Origin: Curvularia sp. ZM96
Lineage: Eukaryota > Ascomycota > Dothideomycetes > Pleosporales > Pleosporaceae
NCBI GenBank assembly: GCA_022457065.1
Contig: JAJGBQ010000004.1
Location: forward strand, 4,402,001-4,466,000
DNA: 64,000 bases
Direction: 5' to 3'
The translations under genes were made by a program, and so were the position numbers. This document shows, one piece after another, positions 10,153 to 22,003 of the stretch (its first letter is position 1; the number at the start of each line of letters is the position of its first letter). The notes below the pieces were generated by a model. It made no database searches. It saw only the letters and a list, made by a program, of their open reading frames with translations, and was not told where the DNA came from.

Positions 10153-13100
10153 ATGCCAGACTATACAGATGACGCGAGCTCCGAAAGCCAGCCTCTTCTT
10201 GACTTCGAAGAGAGCGACATCGAGGAGTCATGTTCTGTTCGTCACAGCACGCAATGGGAGAGACATGTAGAGCCGTCCTTGGCAACGGTCCAACCCCAGG
10301 CTTTCGAGAGCGCGACGCTCTTTCGTCAACGCTTCATTCGGCAAATCTTGGGATTGAACCCGTTCAGAACCTCCTACTTCACCCTCTATAGGCAGCTGGA
10401 CGACCCCAGCTCCAAGGCCATTTTGGCATTGGCTATCATATTTGCCATACTTGCAGGCCTTCCATTGCCTCTAATAGGCGTGATACTGGGCCGCATCATC
10501 AACAATTTCCCGCCAAATGCAGATGAACTAAAACAGTTGCTATATCGCCTCATGTCCGTTGCGGTTGGTTACTTTTTGGTCACGTGGGGCTGGTCGGTAT
10601 GCTGGGCAGTCACTGGCGAGCGTGTCAGTAGGAAAACCAGAGAAAGACTTCTTCACCGTGCTCTCGGCATGGACATGGCCTACTATGGTACGTTTATGCT
10701 GGTGAACCCATGACAATTGAAATGTCCTGACCCATCACACCAAACAGACATTGTTTCTCCAAACTTGTCTAGCATTCTCACGGAGAAGACGCAAACCATA
10801 CAGCTAGGAACATCGGAGAAGGTTGGCTTGTTCATTGCTTCCATCAGCTACTTCATCTCTGCATTCACTGTAGGCTTCATGCTCAATGCAAAGCTTACTG
10901 GAGTAATGTGATTACACTCTGTCCCAGTCAAAAAATACTCGCTGACAATCCCAGGTTTGTGACCGTGATACCTGCAATGGCTTTTGTTGTCTGCTTCGGC
11001 ACCAAGACTGTTTCCGACCTTACCAAGCAAGCTTCGGCGTATACTGAAAAAGCCTCTTCGGTTGCAGAAAGTGCGATTCGAGCAGTTCAGATTGTACAGG
11101 CTTTTGGTCTCTTTGAGCGACTCAGCGAAGAGCATGTGCACCATCTTCGCTCTGCAATGAGAATTGGTGTCAAGAAGAGTTTTGCTGGTGCTCTCATGCT
11201 CGGTTCTGTGTACTTTGTGGCTTACGCCACGAATGCGCTTGCATTTTGGTACGGTGATCACTTACGAAATGGTAGTGCAGAAGCAGGAACCATCTACGCT
11301 GTCGTTTTCCTTATTCTAGACGCCTCCTTCGTCGTTGGATCATTCGGACCTTTCATACAAACATTTGCAATGGCGGCAGCAGCTGGAGCAGCAGTACTTG
11401 ATGTCCTGCACCAGCCGACCTCTGAGATTGACGTATATTCTGCCAAAGGAAGGCCAGCGCAAAGATTCCACTTTGAGAGAGAATTGGTGCTCTCTGCAGT
11501 TTCATTCGTGTACCCTGCTCGGCCTACTGTTCGTATCCTGGACAGCATTGATCTTCATATAAAGCCTGGGCAAGTCACGGGCTTAGTTGGACCGTCAGGA
11601 TCAGGAAAGGTGAGCAGACTGCCTTGGAGGAGTGCTCAACGAATGTGCTGACCTTACTGCGACAGTCAACCATTGCGTCGTTGCTTTTGCGGCTGTACGA
11701 CCCTACGTATGGCAACATCAGCCTTGGAAAGGAAAATCTAAAATCCTTTAATGTCCACAGTTTGCGCTCACACATAGCACTCGTTACACAAAACCCGGTA
11801 CTTTTCACTGGATCTATTCTCGAAAACATCAAACACGGTATTCCTCAGGAGGAGCTTCAACATCTCAACGATGAGGAAATTTTGCTCCGATGCAAGGCAG
11901 CTGCAACTGAGGCATATTGTGACTTTCTGGACCGTCTTCCTGACGGAATTCACACCAAAATTGGGACCGGTCCGCAGTCACAGCTCTCGGGTGGCCAAAA
12001 GCAGCGTATCACTCTTGCTCGTGCGCTAGTGAGAAATCCAGCACTGCTTTTGTTAGACGAGTTCACCAGTGCAATGGATGGCACAAGTGAAGCCATTGTC
12101 CTTGAAAACCTAAGGCGCTCCTCGGCTGCAACCGGTCGAACCACGATTATCATCGCGCACCGACTCGCGACAGTGAGAGATGCAGATCGTATAATCGTAA
12201 TGCGGGACGGTACCATTGAGCAAGACGGACGACACGAATCTCTTGTGCAACAACGGGATGGCACATATGCTGAACTCATCAGGGCCCAGCAATTTGAGAA
12301 GGGAAATCCATCTGCGGCATCGTCTATCCGTTCCATTCCAGAATGCTCTCATAAAAGTGATGAGCGAGTCGCGAACAATGTCGAAGAAGAAGGCTCAGAA
12401 AATGTCACCCAAATGCGCGACCAGCGCAAAATGAGCGCAGCCGAGTTGATTGGGAGGTCGCTATCGTTGAGTCGACGCGAGGCACCAGCTATTGTCATTG
12501 GCCTTGTTTCCTCGGTATTCGGCGGTGCTGTTATCATTGGAGAAGCACTCATCTTTGGAAATCTCGTACAGCTCCTGAACGACACTAGCGGAGCCGACGA
12601 AACGACACGCCAGATCTGCTTTTACTGCCTGCTCTTCTTCATCCTTGCCATGATTGCTCTTGCTTCTCACGCGTTTGGGAAGACCGCCTTTGGTATTGTC
12701 TCTGAAAATCTCACTTTGCGAGTACGAGACCTGTCTTTCCGGACGATCCTGCAACAGGATATTGCGTGGTTCTCCAAACCGGGACATTCTCACCACGCGC
12801 TCTTATCACGACTGAACTCGGATAGCGGGAGCATCAGTGGATTATCTGGGGTTTTACTTGGGACCATCTTTTCCATTGCAACGTCAGTGATTGGTGGTGT
12901 CATTCTGGCTCACATTGTGGCATGGAAGATTGCTATAGTGCTCCTGGCAGCTGTTCCCGTTATGCTACTCGCTGGTTTTCTCCGTCTTCGCATCTTAGCC
13001 ATCGCAGAAGATCATCATCAGACGGCTTATAATGACGCAGCAGCTCTAGCATCCGAAGCGACGTCTTCTATGCAAATTGTTGCGGTCTTTGGCCTGGAAG

Positions 13101-14447
13101 ATCACTTCTTCCAGGCGTACAGGGAGGCGATTCGCAAACCTTACGAAGAACACCTTCGCTTCAGTATACTTGGTAACATTTTATTTGCCTTTTCTCTGTC
13201 GATCACATATTTTGTCTATTCTCTGGCATACTGGTGGTAAGTATCCATGTTCTCTATCACCTCCAATCCCCTCGTGGGGTAGCTAGATACAGTACGTGAT
13301 TTGTATGCTGACATACCTTAGGGGCTCCAAGCAAGTACGCAGCGGTAACTACAGTCAACGAGACTTCTTCATTGTACTTCCAGCTTTACTCTTCTCAGCA
13401 CAGTCTGCTGGTCAGCTTTTCAGCCTGGCACCCGAGGTGACACGGGCCAAGGCTGCAGCGCAGAGTGTATTTTCACTGCACGACGAGAAGCCTACAATTA
13501 TGACAGAGTGCACTTCTTCGGCAAGGACCGCTACATCCGATGCGGATGGTTTGTTATCTGGATCTGCGGCCTCGGCTTCCTACGGTACGTTTGGTGTCCG
13601 AGGGGAGCTTGAGTTCCGCAACGTTAGCCTCCACTACGAAAGCCGACCGACGGTGCCTGCGTTAGACGACGTGTCTTTTCAGATCCGCCCAGGCGAGAAT
13701 GTGGCATTTGTTGGCCGTTCAGGTAAGAGCTTCTCAGACAACCATAATGCAGTCACTGATTTGTTGTAGGCGCTGGAAAGTCGAGTACAATTCATCTAAT
13801 AGAAAGGTTCTTCGATCCGACTTCCGGACAAGTGTATCTGGATGGACAGGATATCCGCCGAGAACCTGTTCGTGACCACCGGGCCCGTCTAGCGCTTGTG
13901 GTAAGTTGACTTGGTCGGTTTTTGTTACATCTGTAATAGAATGGCTAACATTTAGTAGGAACAAGAACCTGATCTCTTTCCTGGCTCCATCAAATTCAAC
14001 ATTGCTCTTGGCGATCGCCCAGGTACCACCAGCAGTGACAAAGACATTGAGCGGGTCGCTAAAGAGTGTGAACTCCACGACTTTATCATGAGCTTGCCAG
14101 AAGGCTACAACACGGAGGTTGGGGCGCATGGCTCAAAGCTCTCTGGCGGACAACGACAACGTCTTGCTATCGCCCGAGCACTGATTCGCGATCCAGAAAT
14201 TCTACTCCTTGACGAAGCAACGTCACAGCTAGACGCCAACACGGAAAGAGATATAAGAAAAGCAATTGCTGCTGCATCGAAGGGTCGAACCACGATCATG
14301 ATTGCCCATCGGCTGGCAAGCGTCCAGCATGCAGACCGAATCTTTGTCTTCGACACAGGACGCATTGTGGAGCAGGGCAGACATGACGAGCTTGTGGTTA
14401 TGGGGGGCATCTATGCAGGCATGGTTGCAACGCAAGAGTCGGGCTAA
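10153..14447 (+). CDS. Full-size ABCB (MDR/Ste6-type) ABC transporter in the siderophore cluster
   Basis: A membrane exporter with TMD-NBD-TMD-NBD order. The model joins seven exons (10153-10687, 10748-10907, 10955-11609, 11666-13236, 13322-13722, 13770-13900, 13959-14447) into 1,313 residues, and all phases agree. NBD1 has Walker A GPSGSGKST (~445), Q-loop VTQNPVLF, signature LSGGQKQR (~556), Walker B LLLLDE (~577) and H-loop IIAHR. NBD2 has GRSGAGKSST, signature LSGGQRQR (~1208), ILLLDE (~1232) and MIAHR. Both sites look catalytically intact. Two introns fall inside the two Walker A motifs. ATG 10153 is chosen; a TTG two codons upstream is not a plausible start. The location beside the NRPS and sidA suggests handling of a siderophore, precursor or breakdown product, or stress export; the substrate cannot be read from sequence. 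Confidence 0.92.
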
Positions 14448-15283
14448 GTGTTTATGGACATCAACAAGATTGGCTTTGTGTCTTGTCCCTATATCTCCGC
14501 ATCCGGTTTTCATTTACGCACTACTGTGCGGATTGTACTCTACACATGTAACTTTCGTTTTCTGGTTTCGTTTAGTCATTGTTTCCTTTTTGTTGTCGTC
14601 TCAGCATAACCTCGGCGTTTGTGTTGCTATTTGGTCATGCATATATATATTTGAGATTATAAGGACAGATTGGTGTGAGCACATAATTGATAGTGTCCTT
14701 GGCCAACGTGTATCGGGCCTGTTCTCTCGTGATAGCCAGGGCTCGGTAGTGATCGAGACCCTTTAGCAGAGAGCCTTGGCCCTTGCTTAGTAGTGTAGTG
14801 GCTTATTGCGTACGGACTTGAAGTGGATCCAAGGCGTACAGTAAGCTATTGGACGTGGTCGTTCCGAGTCTGTACGGTGCTACAGGATTTCCTGACGAGC
14901 ATCTACGGCCACCCAAGCGTACCACAGCAAAGAAATGTCTATAATTTTACTGTTCCTATCTTTTTTGTTCCTCATAATAGTGCATATCAACTAGGTAGCC
15001 AAAGCATTGGGTAGAATGCACAAACTGTGAGCGCCTCGTCCGTCATAACTTCCATCAGCCCGGCACGGCAATTGATCTTGGGGATCAGCATTACATACGC
15101 TGCAAACTAATCCAACCCTAGCAATAGCTCCGAAGCATGTACGCAGGCATCGAACGGTCAGGGTGCAAGTATGTCATGTCGACCGGCCACTAACAAGGCC
15201 GCATGTGAAAGCCGAGGGCGGACCGAAGTCGCAGGGAGCGGAGAGAAATCTCTTCATCTAATCAGATGGACTGATGATTTTCC

Positions 15284-15292
15284 ATCTGATAA
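15284..15292 (+). promoter_or_regulatory. Perfect SreA/Urbs1-type GATA site
   Basis: ATCTGATAA, an exact match to ATCWGATAA, 893 bases before the sidA start codon. A shorter ATCAGAT half-copy lies about 24 bases upstream. The binding factor is inferred from the known SreA/Urbs1 consensus. Confidence 0.7.
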
Positions 15293-15471
15293 TTCTGATC
15301 CGCCAAGGCCAAGCCCACATTCCCCACCCCACGCCCAATACGCAAATACGGGACAAGCGCTGCGGGGCGAGGCAAAATTTTTTCGCGCTCTTCATGCGCG
15401 TCCCGGGGAGAGACGGCTGGGAAGAGGGTGCGACGTGGGTACTTTTTGGCGCGGGCGTTGGGGCCGTCATC

Positions 15472-15480
15472 TTATCAGAT
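15472..15480 (-). promoter_or_regulatory. Perfect SreA/Urbs1-type GATA site
   Basis: TTATCAGAT, the complement of ATCTGATAA, about 705 bases upstream of the sidA start codon. It has the same core as the pair in the NRPS/ABC promoter. Confidence 0.7.
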
Positions 15481-15632
15481 GGTGCGTCGGAAGATCAATG
15501 ACATGGGTGGGGGGGAGGTCGCCAGCTTGTGTGACACCATTGCTTGGAACGGCCCGCAAAGGAGTCCCTTTTCCCCTCTACCAACTAGTTTTTTTTCCCT
15601 GGCCTCTGGTTAAACGAACAAATATCGGATCA

Positions 15633-15641
15633 TTATCTGAC
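15633..15641 (-). promoter_or_regulatory. Near-match GATA site (8 of 9)
   Basis: TTATCTGAC is the complement of GTCAGATAA, one mismatch from ATCAGATAA, about 545 bases upstream of sidA. On its own it would be weak; it gains weight from the two perfect sites in the same promoter. Confidence 0.4.
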
Positions 15642-15935
15642 GAGGGGCCGACAAGGGGGTCCTTGGACACGAGCATGGGATAGCAAGACTACCCGCAAAG
15701 CAGACGGACGGACCCTGCGCGCGGCTCGTAAGGTAAAAGTACAGAAAGCATGGCTGCCGTCGCTTTCTTCGCCCATATCACGAGCGACGGCAGCTGTGCT
15801 TGACTGACCGACTTCAACTTGAGAGAGCGTGTGTAGTTCCGTTTGGACATTCTAGAATACCAGCGTGTAAGTTTGTCACAGCCTCCTTCGCAGCAGTCTG
15901 TCTGCATCGAGTGTAGACGTCATGGTTGTCAATCC

Positions 15936-15949
15936 ATCTGATATGATAA
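15936..15949 (+). promoter_or_regulatory. Near-match GATA site followed by a second GATAA
   Basis: ATCTGATATGATAA contains ATCTGATAT (8 of 9) overlapping a following TGATAA, about 240 bases upstream of the sidA start codon. It could be a degenerate proximal iron-GATA site. Confidence 0.4.
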
Positions 15950-16184
15950 ATTCGCTGACAGCTTGGGATAGTGCATATCGTGCTTTGGGTCTGGCTTAAG
16001 CTGGCGGGGTGATTGCTTCTTCTTCCCTCATACACACACGTCAACCAGCATCAAATCGACTGTGACGACTATCAAGGTACGTACCCGCTGCATGGCGTGC
16101 TTGGTGTCGCGAGCCACGATTCCGCAACATGAGCGACCCAAACTAACTGCCAGCAGCACTACATACACGCCACTCTTCCTAGCA

Positions 16185-17901
16185 ATGAGTCCTCACATTG
16201 ACACATCAGCGAGTTCGCCGGATGGTGCGGCTCCAGCGGTCCAGAAGGCCTTTGATGGCTTTCTGACCGACAACCTCGACGAAAGCCAGTTCCCCGCCCT
16301 GGAGAACCGATCGCACCTCCGGTACACGCCCCAGGACGAGCTGCACGATCTGATATGTGTCGGATTTGGTCCGGCGTCTCTGGCCATTGGCGTGGCTTTG
16401 CATGATGCGCTGGACGGAACCGATGCCTCGCTGGCTGACGTGCAGGGCCTCCAGGGTAGACCACCCAAGGTGGCTTTTCTGGAGAAGCAGTCGCAGTTTG
16501 CATGGCACGCGGGCATGCTGCTCCCGGGCGCAAAGATGCAAATCACATTCATGAAGGACATGGCGACTATGCGGAATCCGCGCAGCGAGTTCACTTTTAT
16601 CAACTACCTGCACCAGAAGGACCGCCTGATTGAGTTTGCCAACCTGAACACATTTCTGCCTGCGCGCGTCGAGTACGAGGACTACATGAAATGGTGCGCC
16701 AGCTGGTTTGAAGAGGTTGTCGCATACAGCCAGGAGGTTGTCAAGGTCATGCCCGAGAAGTCAGCCAGTGGCGCCATCACCAGCTTCAACGTCACCTCGC
16801 TCAACCACCTGACTGGCCGCACCGAGTCGCGGCGGGCAAAACATGTGGTGATTGCAGCGGGAGGCCGGCCCAACATTCCTGCGCCTTTCCCTACCAACCA
16901 CCCCAGGATCATTCACTCGTCAAAGTTCTCGTACATGTCCAAGCAGCTTCTCAAGGACCACGACGCACCCTACAAGATTGCTGTCATTGGCAACGGCCAG
17001 AGCGCAGCCGAGATCTTTGACTTTTTACATGCAAACTACCCCAACTCACGCACACGGCTGTTGATCAAGGGAGGCGCTCTTCGGCCCAGCGATGATTCAC
17101 CTTTGTAAGTTGGACAAGCGCTTGTGTGTGAGTGTTTTGCGGAGAGAACGGAAGCTGACAAACACAAAGCGTGAACGAGATCTTCAACCCATCCCGGACC
17201 GATTGCACATACAATCGCGCGCCCAAGCTCCGGGCTACAACGCTAGTCGAGGACAAGGGCACAAACTATGGTGTCGTGCGACTCCCACTGCTTGAACACA
17301 TCTACGAGACGCTGTACATGCAGCGTATCCGCTATGGCAACTCGCCTGCCGAGGAGGCCCACTGGCCGCACCGCATCCTGCCGTACCGCCGCGTCGTGGA
17401 GGTAACAGACTCACCCGTGTGCGAAGGCGGGGTTCGTCTGCAGGTGCAAGACTCGAGTCCTCTGTATTTTTCGGAGCAGCCTGGAGGCCAAGAACAGCAA
17501 GAGACGCTGGACGTGGATGCAGTGTTTGTTGCCACCGGTTATCTACGAGACTTGCATGAGACGCTACTCAAGGACGCGAGACATCTGATGCCTGGAGGCG
17601 AGCTCGAAGGCGCAAAGTGGCAGGTGCAAAGAGACTATAGGGTCAACTTTAGCGACAAGAGCGTCAGCAGCGATGCTGGCGTCTGGCTGCAGGGATGCTG
17701 TGAGAGCACGCATGGTGTAAGTTGATATTGTTTTGGCAGATGCAGACGAGCCGAGGTTGCTAACCAAAGTGTGCACAGTTGAGCGACACGCTTCTTTCGG
17801 TGCTGGCGACGAGGGGAGGCGAGATGGTCAGGAGCATTTTTGAGAAGCCAGCCAAGTGGGATAGCGGGCATGTGCTCGGCGGGTATGAGGTGCGCGAGTA
17901 A
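16185..17901 (+). CDS. sidA: L-ornithine N5-monooxygenase (SidA)
   Basis: This FAD- and NADPH-dependent enzyme hydroxylates the side-chain nitrogen of L-ornithine, the committed first step of fungal hydroxamate siderophore synthesis. Three exons (16185-17104, 17170-17716, 17779-17901) give 529 residues, close to known SidA proteins of about 500. An N-terminal FAD motif (GFGPASLAIG, ~60-69), an NADPH motif (GNGQSAAE, ~268) and a C-terminal VATGY motif (~424) are present, as is the conserved FMKDM region. The second junction restores the family sequence HGLSDTLLS. The ATG at 16185 is the first in frame; the longer reading upstream begins at GTG and crosses a probable 5' UTR intron. It is the functional partner of the NRPS nearby, and its promoter holds iron-GATA sites. 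Confidence 0.95.
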
Positions 17902-19025
17902 GATGAGAGAGAAGCAATTGGCAGTTGGTTGATGCCCAATGTGGTTACCACGACGATAAGAATAACGACGACGCGAATAATTTCTTCGACCAGTCATCAT
18001 GGGAGGATTGTGCTGCTAGACTTGACTCTGGCCATGTCACGCGTGTTTTTCGTTTCATTTTCTGTTTTTGTCTCCTGGCAAGCCGCAATCTTGACTTTTA
18101 TTGCCCAGCGCCAATTGGACTGCAACACGACCTGGCTGTGCCGCATTTATGAACAGGACCAGTCGCGCATGTGGACTTCGACGAGTTTTGTGTTTTTATT
18201 TTGTGGTCTCGAGAGGGTACACGGCACACACGGAATGAAGGATGGGGTGGGTACCCAATCTCAGCCGCAGTGACGCACGCATGGTACGTAGGTTTCATGG
18301 AGCCGGCAGTCGACACAATGGCATGTCATGGCCGCCCGAGAAGAGGTGACTTGATCCAGCATGCTTTTGGTGTTGGGCAGCAGAGAGGCGTCGGCGGCCG
18401 GGCACAGACGCGGCGATGAGTCGCAGGCCAGACGGGCGGGCCATGCCCCCACGGCGTGGACAGTGACGATGCAGGCGATGATGATGATGGTGGTGGTGGA
18501 GGGAGGCAGGGCATTACCAGCATGCCGCTTTGGTCGCTAGTGCGCCCAAGGAAAGAGGCCCAATTCATGGATGCTGCAACGGCGCCAACCTCAGCGCTAC
18601 GGGAACGGCTGACCTTTGCCAAACCATCCATCCTCCACGTCCGCGTCTCAATCGCTCCTCTGCCTGCGCTCCCCGTCGTGCTGTCGCTCTGCTCTGCCGC
18701 CGTCCGCGCCCGCCACGGTGCCGCCCACGCCTCTCCACGGCCGCTGACCACGTAAACACACCCCGCAACAGCCCACACCACCTCGACACCTTGGGGATTC
18801 GTCGGCGCCCCTAGCACGACTGGCGTGCCATCTTTGTCGCCATACGTCCTCGCCGCCCCCTCGACTGCTGCTGCTCCACTGCCACGCCCACCATCTCCGG
18901 CACAGGCACAGGCACCGCGTCCATCGGCATGCTCTGCTCCCAGTAGCCGGCTGAAGCACATCTCCCGCCGCGACCCCGTCGCCCTGCACCCTCGCACACA
19001 ACCCGCCAGCCCACCGCCCGACGTC
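17902..19025 (+). other. Intergenic: sidA 3' region and yak1 5' leader
   Basis: 1,124 bases with no supported gene. A short GAT/GGT microsatellite lies at about 18475-18510. From about 18640 to 19025 the sequence becomes pyrimidine- and C-rich, as expected for the leader of the kinase. Open frames on both strands here are products of high GC and repeats. Confidence 0.5.
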
Positions 19026-22003
19026 ATGGAGCCCCAGTGGACGGCCTACTCAGACACCCCGAGCGCCCGCTACTCGCATTCCATGGCCTCGCCCCCGCAT
19101 GCCTCGCGGGACGCCAGCGCCTCTGCGCAGATGAAGCACGACCCCTACGCTACGCCCTCCCGCCAGACGTCAATTCCCCTGCAATCGCCTGCTGGTCCCG
19201 CTGCTGCCGGTGCTGCTGGCCCCCGCCCCGACTACAACGACGGCGACGGCGACGTGCCCATGGAGGACGCCTACAAGCCCCGGCTCAATGCCCAGCGCCC
19301 CACCCAACAGCAACGTCACTCGCAGCAGTTTATCCAGCAGGAGGAGAGTGCCGCTGCGCGCAGATACTCGCCCATGAACCTCTCGCCCACGTCACCCTAC
19401 TCGGGAAACACACAGCAGGGCGGCCAGAGCTACACCAGCTTTACCCCTCAGTCCCAGACGCACGCGCAGACGCAGAGCAGCCGTCAGAGCCCAACGCGCA
19501 ACAACCCCTACATGTCGCCCCCAAACAGCTACTACTCTCCCCCATGTATGTCGAGCGTTGCTTATCCAAGCCTGCTTTGCTTTTGACCGCTCGTATACTG
19601 ATTGTCTTTGGTTTTAGCCTCCAGGCCCCATGCGCCCCAACTACCACCCATTCAGTCCAACATGGGCGGCGGCCAAGACAGCTTCTACCCACAGTCTGCC
19701 ACGGCCCAATTGAACGCCGTGTACAACAGAGACAACCGCTCACCGCGTGCTGCTTCCAATTCCAGCGCCAACCCCCCACAGCTGCCGCCAATGGGACGAG
19801 GGCCAGTCCCCAAGTTTGAAAAGGTCTCCAACACGGCCGACCTGCAGCCCAAGATCAACGCCCAGCCGCCCTTCCGTCGCGCCAACCCAGAGGGAGGCTT
19901 CATCAGCGTATGTGTACTCTCTTTGCGACCCATGACCTGTACTGATATTGTTCCAAAAAATTAGCCTCTACAAGCCTTGACCGCTCATCTGCCCATGACG
20001 TACAAGCTGTGCAACAACGCATTCAACTACCAGTCCTCGCGGAATCCCCGTCGTGTCCTCACCAAACCAAGCAAAGGAGTCAAAAACGACGGTTACGATA
20101 ATGAGGACAGTGACTACATTCTGTATGTCAACGACATTCTGGGGTCGGAGGAGTCTGGGCATAAGAATCGCTACCTGATCCTCGATGTGCTTGGCCAAGG
20201 TACTTTTGGACAGGTCGTCAAGTGCCAGAATTTGAAGACGCAGGAGGTTGTGGCCGTAAAGGTGATCAAGAACCGGACAGCGTATTTCAACCAGAGTATG
20301 ATGGAGGTGTCTGTCCTAGATCTGGTGAGTCGCCCTTTTTTTTGTAAGATGATTTCGGCTAGTTGCTAACAAGATGTAGTTGAACAAGCAAATGGATAAG
20401 AACGACGACCACCATCTGCTCAGGCTCAAAGACACTTTTATCCACAGGCAACATCTGTGTCTTGTCTTTGAGCTGCTGAGCGTCAACCTCTACGAGCTGA
20501 TCAAGCAAAACCAATTCCGCGGATTGTCCACTACCCTAGTGCGTGTATTTGCGCAACAGCTAATCAACGGATTGGCCCTGCTCGGAAAGGCCAAGCTCAT
20601 ACATTGCGACTTGAAGCCTGAGAACATTTTGCTGAAGAAGTATGTACACTAGTTTCCCCGCCCTCAGCAGGTATCTAACACTACGACAGTCTCGAAAGCC
20701 CGATTATCAAGATTATCGATTTCGGTTCCGCGTGTGACGAGCGCCAGACTGTGTACACGTACATCCAGTCGCGATTCTACCGTTCGCCAGAGGTTCTGCT
20801 AGGTCTCCCATACTCGGCCGCAATCGACATGTGGTCACTGGGTTGTATCGTCGTCGAGCTGTTCCTTGGCCTGCCACTTTTCCCCGGTTCGTCAGAATAC
20901 AACCAAGTCTCGCGCATAACAGAGATGCTCGGACTGCCGCCACATTGGATGCTGGAGATGGGCAAGCAATCTGGGGAGTTTTTTGAAAAGTCGCAGGACG
21001 AGTACGGTCGCAAGCAGTACCGCCTCAAGTCCATGGAGCAGTATTCGCGCGAACATGGAACCAAGGAGCAGCCTAGCAAGAAGTACTTCTCCGCCACGAC
21101 TCTGCCGGATATCATCAAGAACTATCCCATGCCGCGGAAGAACATGAAGCCCAACGAAATCGAGCGAGGTAAGCATAAGTCGATCATGAGACCATCCTTG
21201 ATAGCTGACATGTGCTAGAAATGGGCAACCGAGCCGCCTTTATCGATTTCGCCCAAGGACTGCTGAACCTCAATCCCCTGGAACGCTGGACTCCTGCGCA
21301 AGCGAAGCTCCATCCTTTTATCACACAGGCAAAGTTTACTGGCCCATTCGTGCCCCCAATGACGCTCAAATCCAGCTCCAGCCGATCGCCCGCTCCAGGT
21401 GTTCAGGAGCAACAGCGATATGAGGGCTTGAGCAGACAACGGCAACAGCAGCAACAGCAAGCAGTTGCACAGCAGCAACAAGCGCAGGCGGCCCAACATG
21501 CCGCCTATGCAAACATGCAAATGAACCAGTACGCCGCACAGAGTCCGCAGTCTCAGCAAAACCCCTACAACATGTACGGACCAAACCACCAAGGCGCACC
21601 TCCACCTTACCCCGCCCAAGCAGCGCAATACGGGCAGCCTATGAACATGATGCAGCCACAACAGCCACGGCAATACAACCAGCCCCAGAACCTGTACGCG
21701 CAGGCCACAACCCGTGCCGGAAGACAGCGAGCGACAACAATGGATCAGCAGCAATCTGGCCAGTCGGGCATCCCACCTGCGCTCCAGAGAGTCATGAGCC
21801 ATCTGGACCCCAATGCGCCCGTACGCCTGCAGCCATCGCCAGCTTACTATCCGCCTCCACCTGATGGTGCACCAGAAAGTGCAAGCAGCGCTAGGCGAAG
21901 AGGATCACGGGCAGGCAACTCAAACCGCAACCACAACTTTGTGCGAAATCTGGAAGACCGCTCACTCGAGGAAGGTTTCGTGGGTCAGAACCACTGGCAA
22001 TGA
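19026..22003 (+). CDS. yak1: DYRK-family protein kinase Yak1
   Basis: A dual-specificity kinase acting in growth arrest, stress response and cAMP/PKA-opposed signalling. Six exons (19026-19545, 19618-19907, 19965-20324, 20380-20639, 20690-21168, 21219-22003) give 897 residues. Residues 1-~340 are low-complexity and rich in Ser, Pro, Gln and Tyr. The kinase domain (~340-670) shows GQGTFGQVV (~345), VAVKVIK, the active-site loop HCDLKPEN (~465), DFGS (~487) and the DYRK activation-loop YTYIQSR (~500), whose second Tyr is autophosphorylated in this family. After residue ~670 the tail is Gln-rich, partly encoded by CAG/CAA repeats near 21434-21500. The start at 19026 gives the typical Yak1 opening MEPQW; an upstream open extension is unlikely to be translated. 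Confidence 0.95.

Larger units (their letters stand above)
14448..16184 (+). promoter_or_regulatory. Upstream region of sidA with GATA sites and a probable 5' UTR intron
   Basis: 1,737 bases between the ABC stop and the sidA start. Two perfect and two one-mismatch ATCWGATAA sites lie 240-900 bases before the sidA ATG. A likely 5' UTR intron spans about 16077-16156 (GTACGT, branch ACTAACT, CAGCAG). An ATATATATAT run lies at about 14640. No convincing gene was seen; the open frames here lack family motifs. Confidence 0.65.

Noticed and set aside
14640..14650. ATATATATAT run after the ABC gene as a possible element or origin
   Set aside because: Only a short simple repeat, expected by chance in a 3' region.
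18326..19027. Minus-strand open frame of 233 codons upstream of yak1
   Set aside because: GC-rich, repeat-driven composition (Gly/Ala/Arg) with no family motif; it overlaps the yak1 leader.
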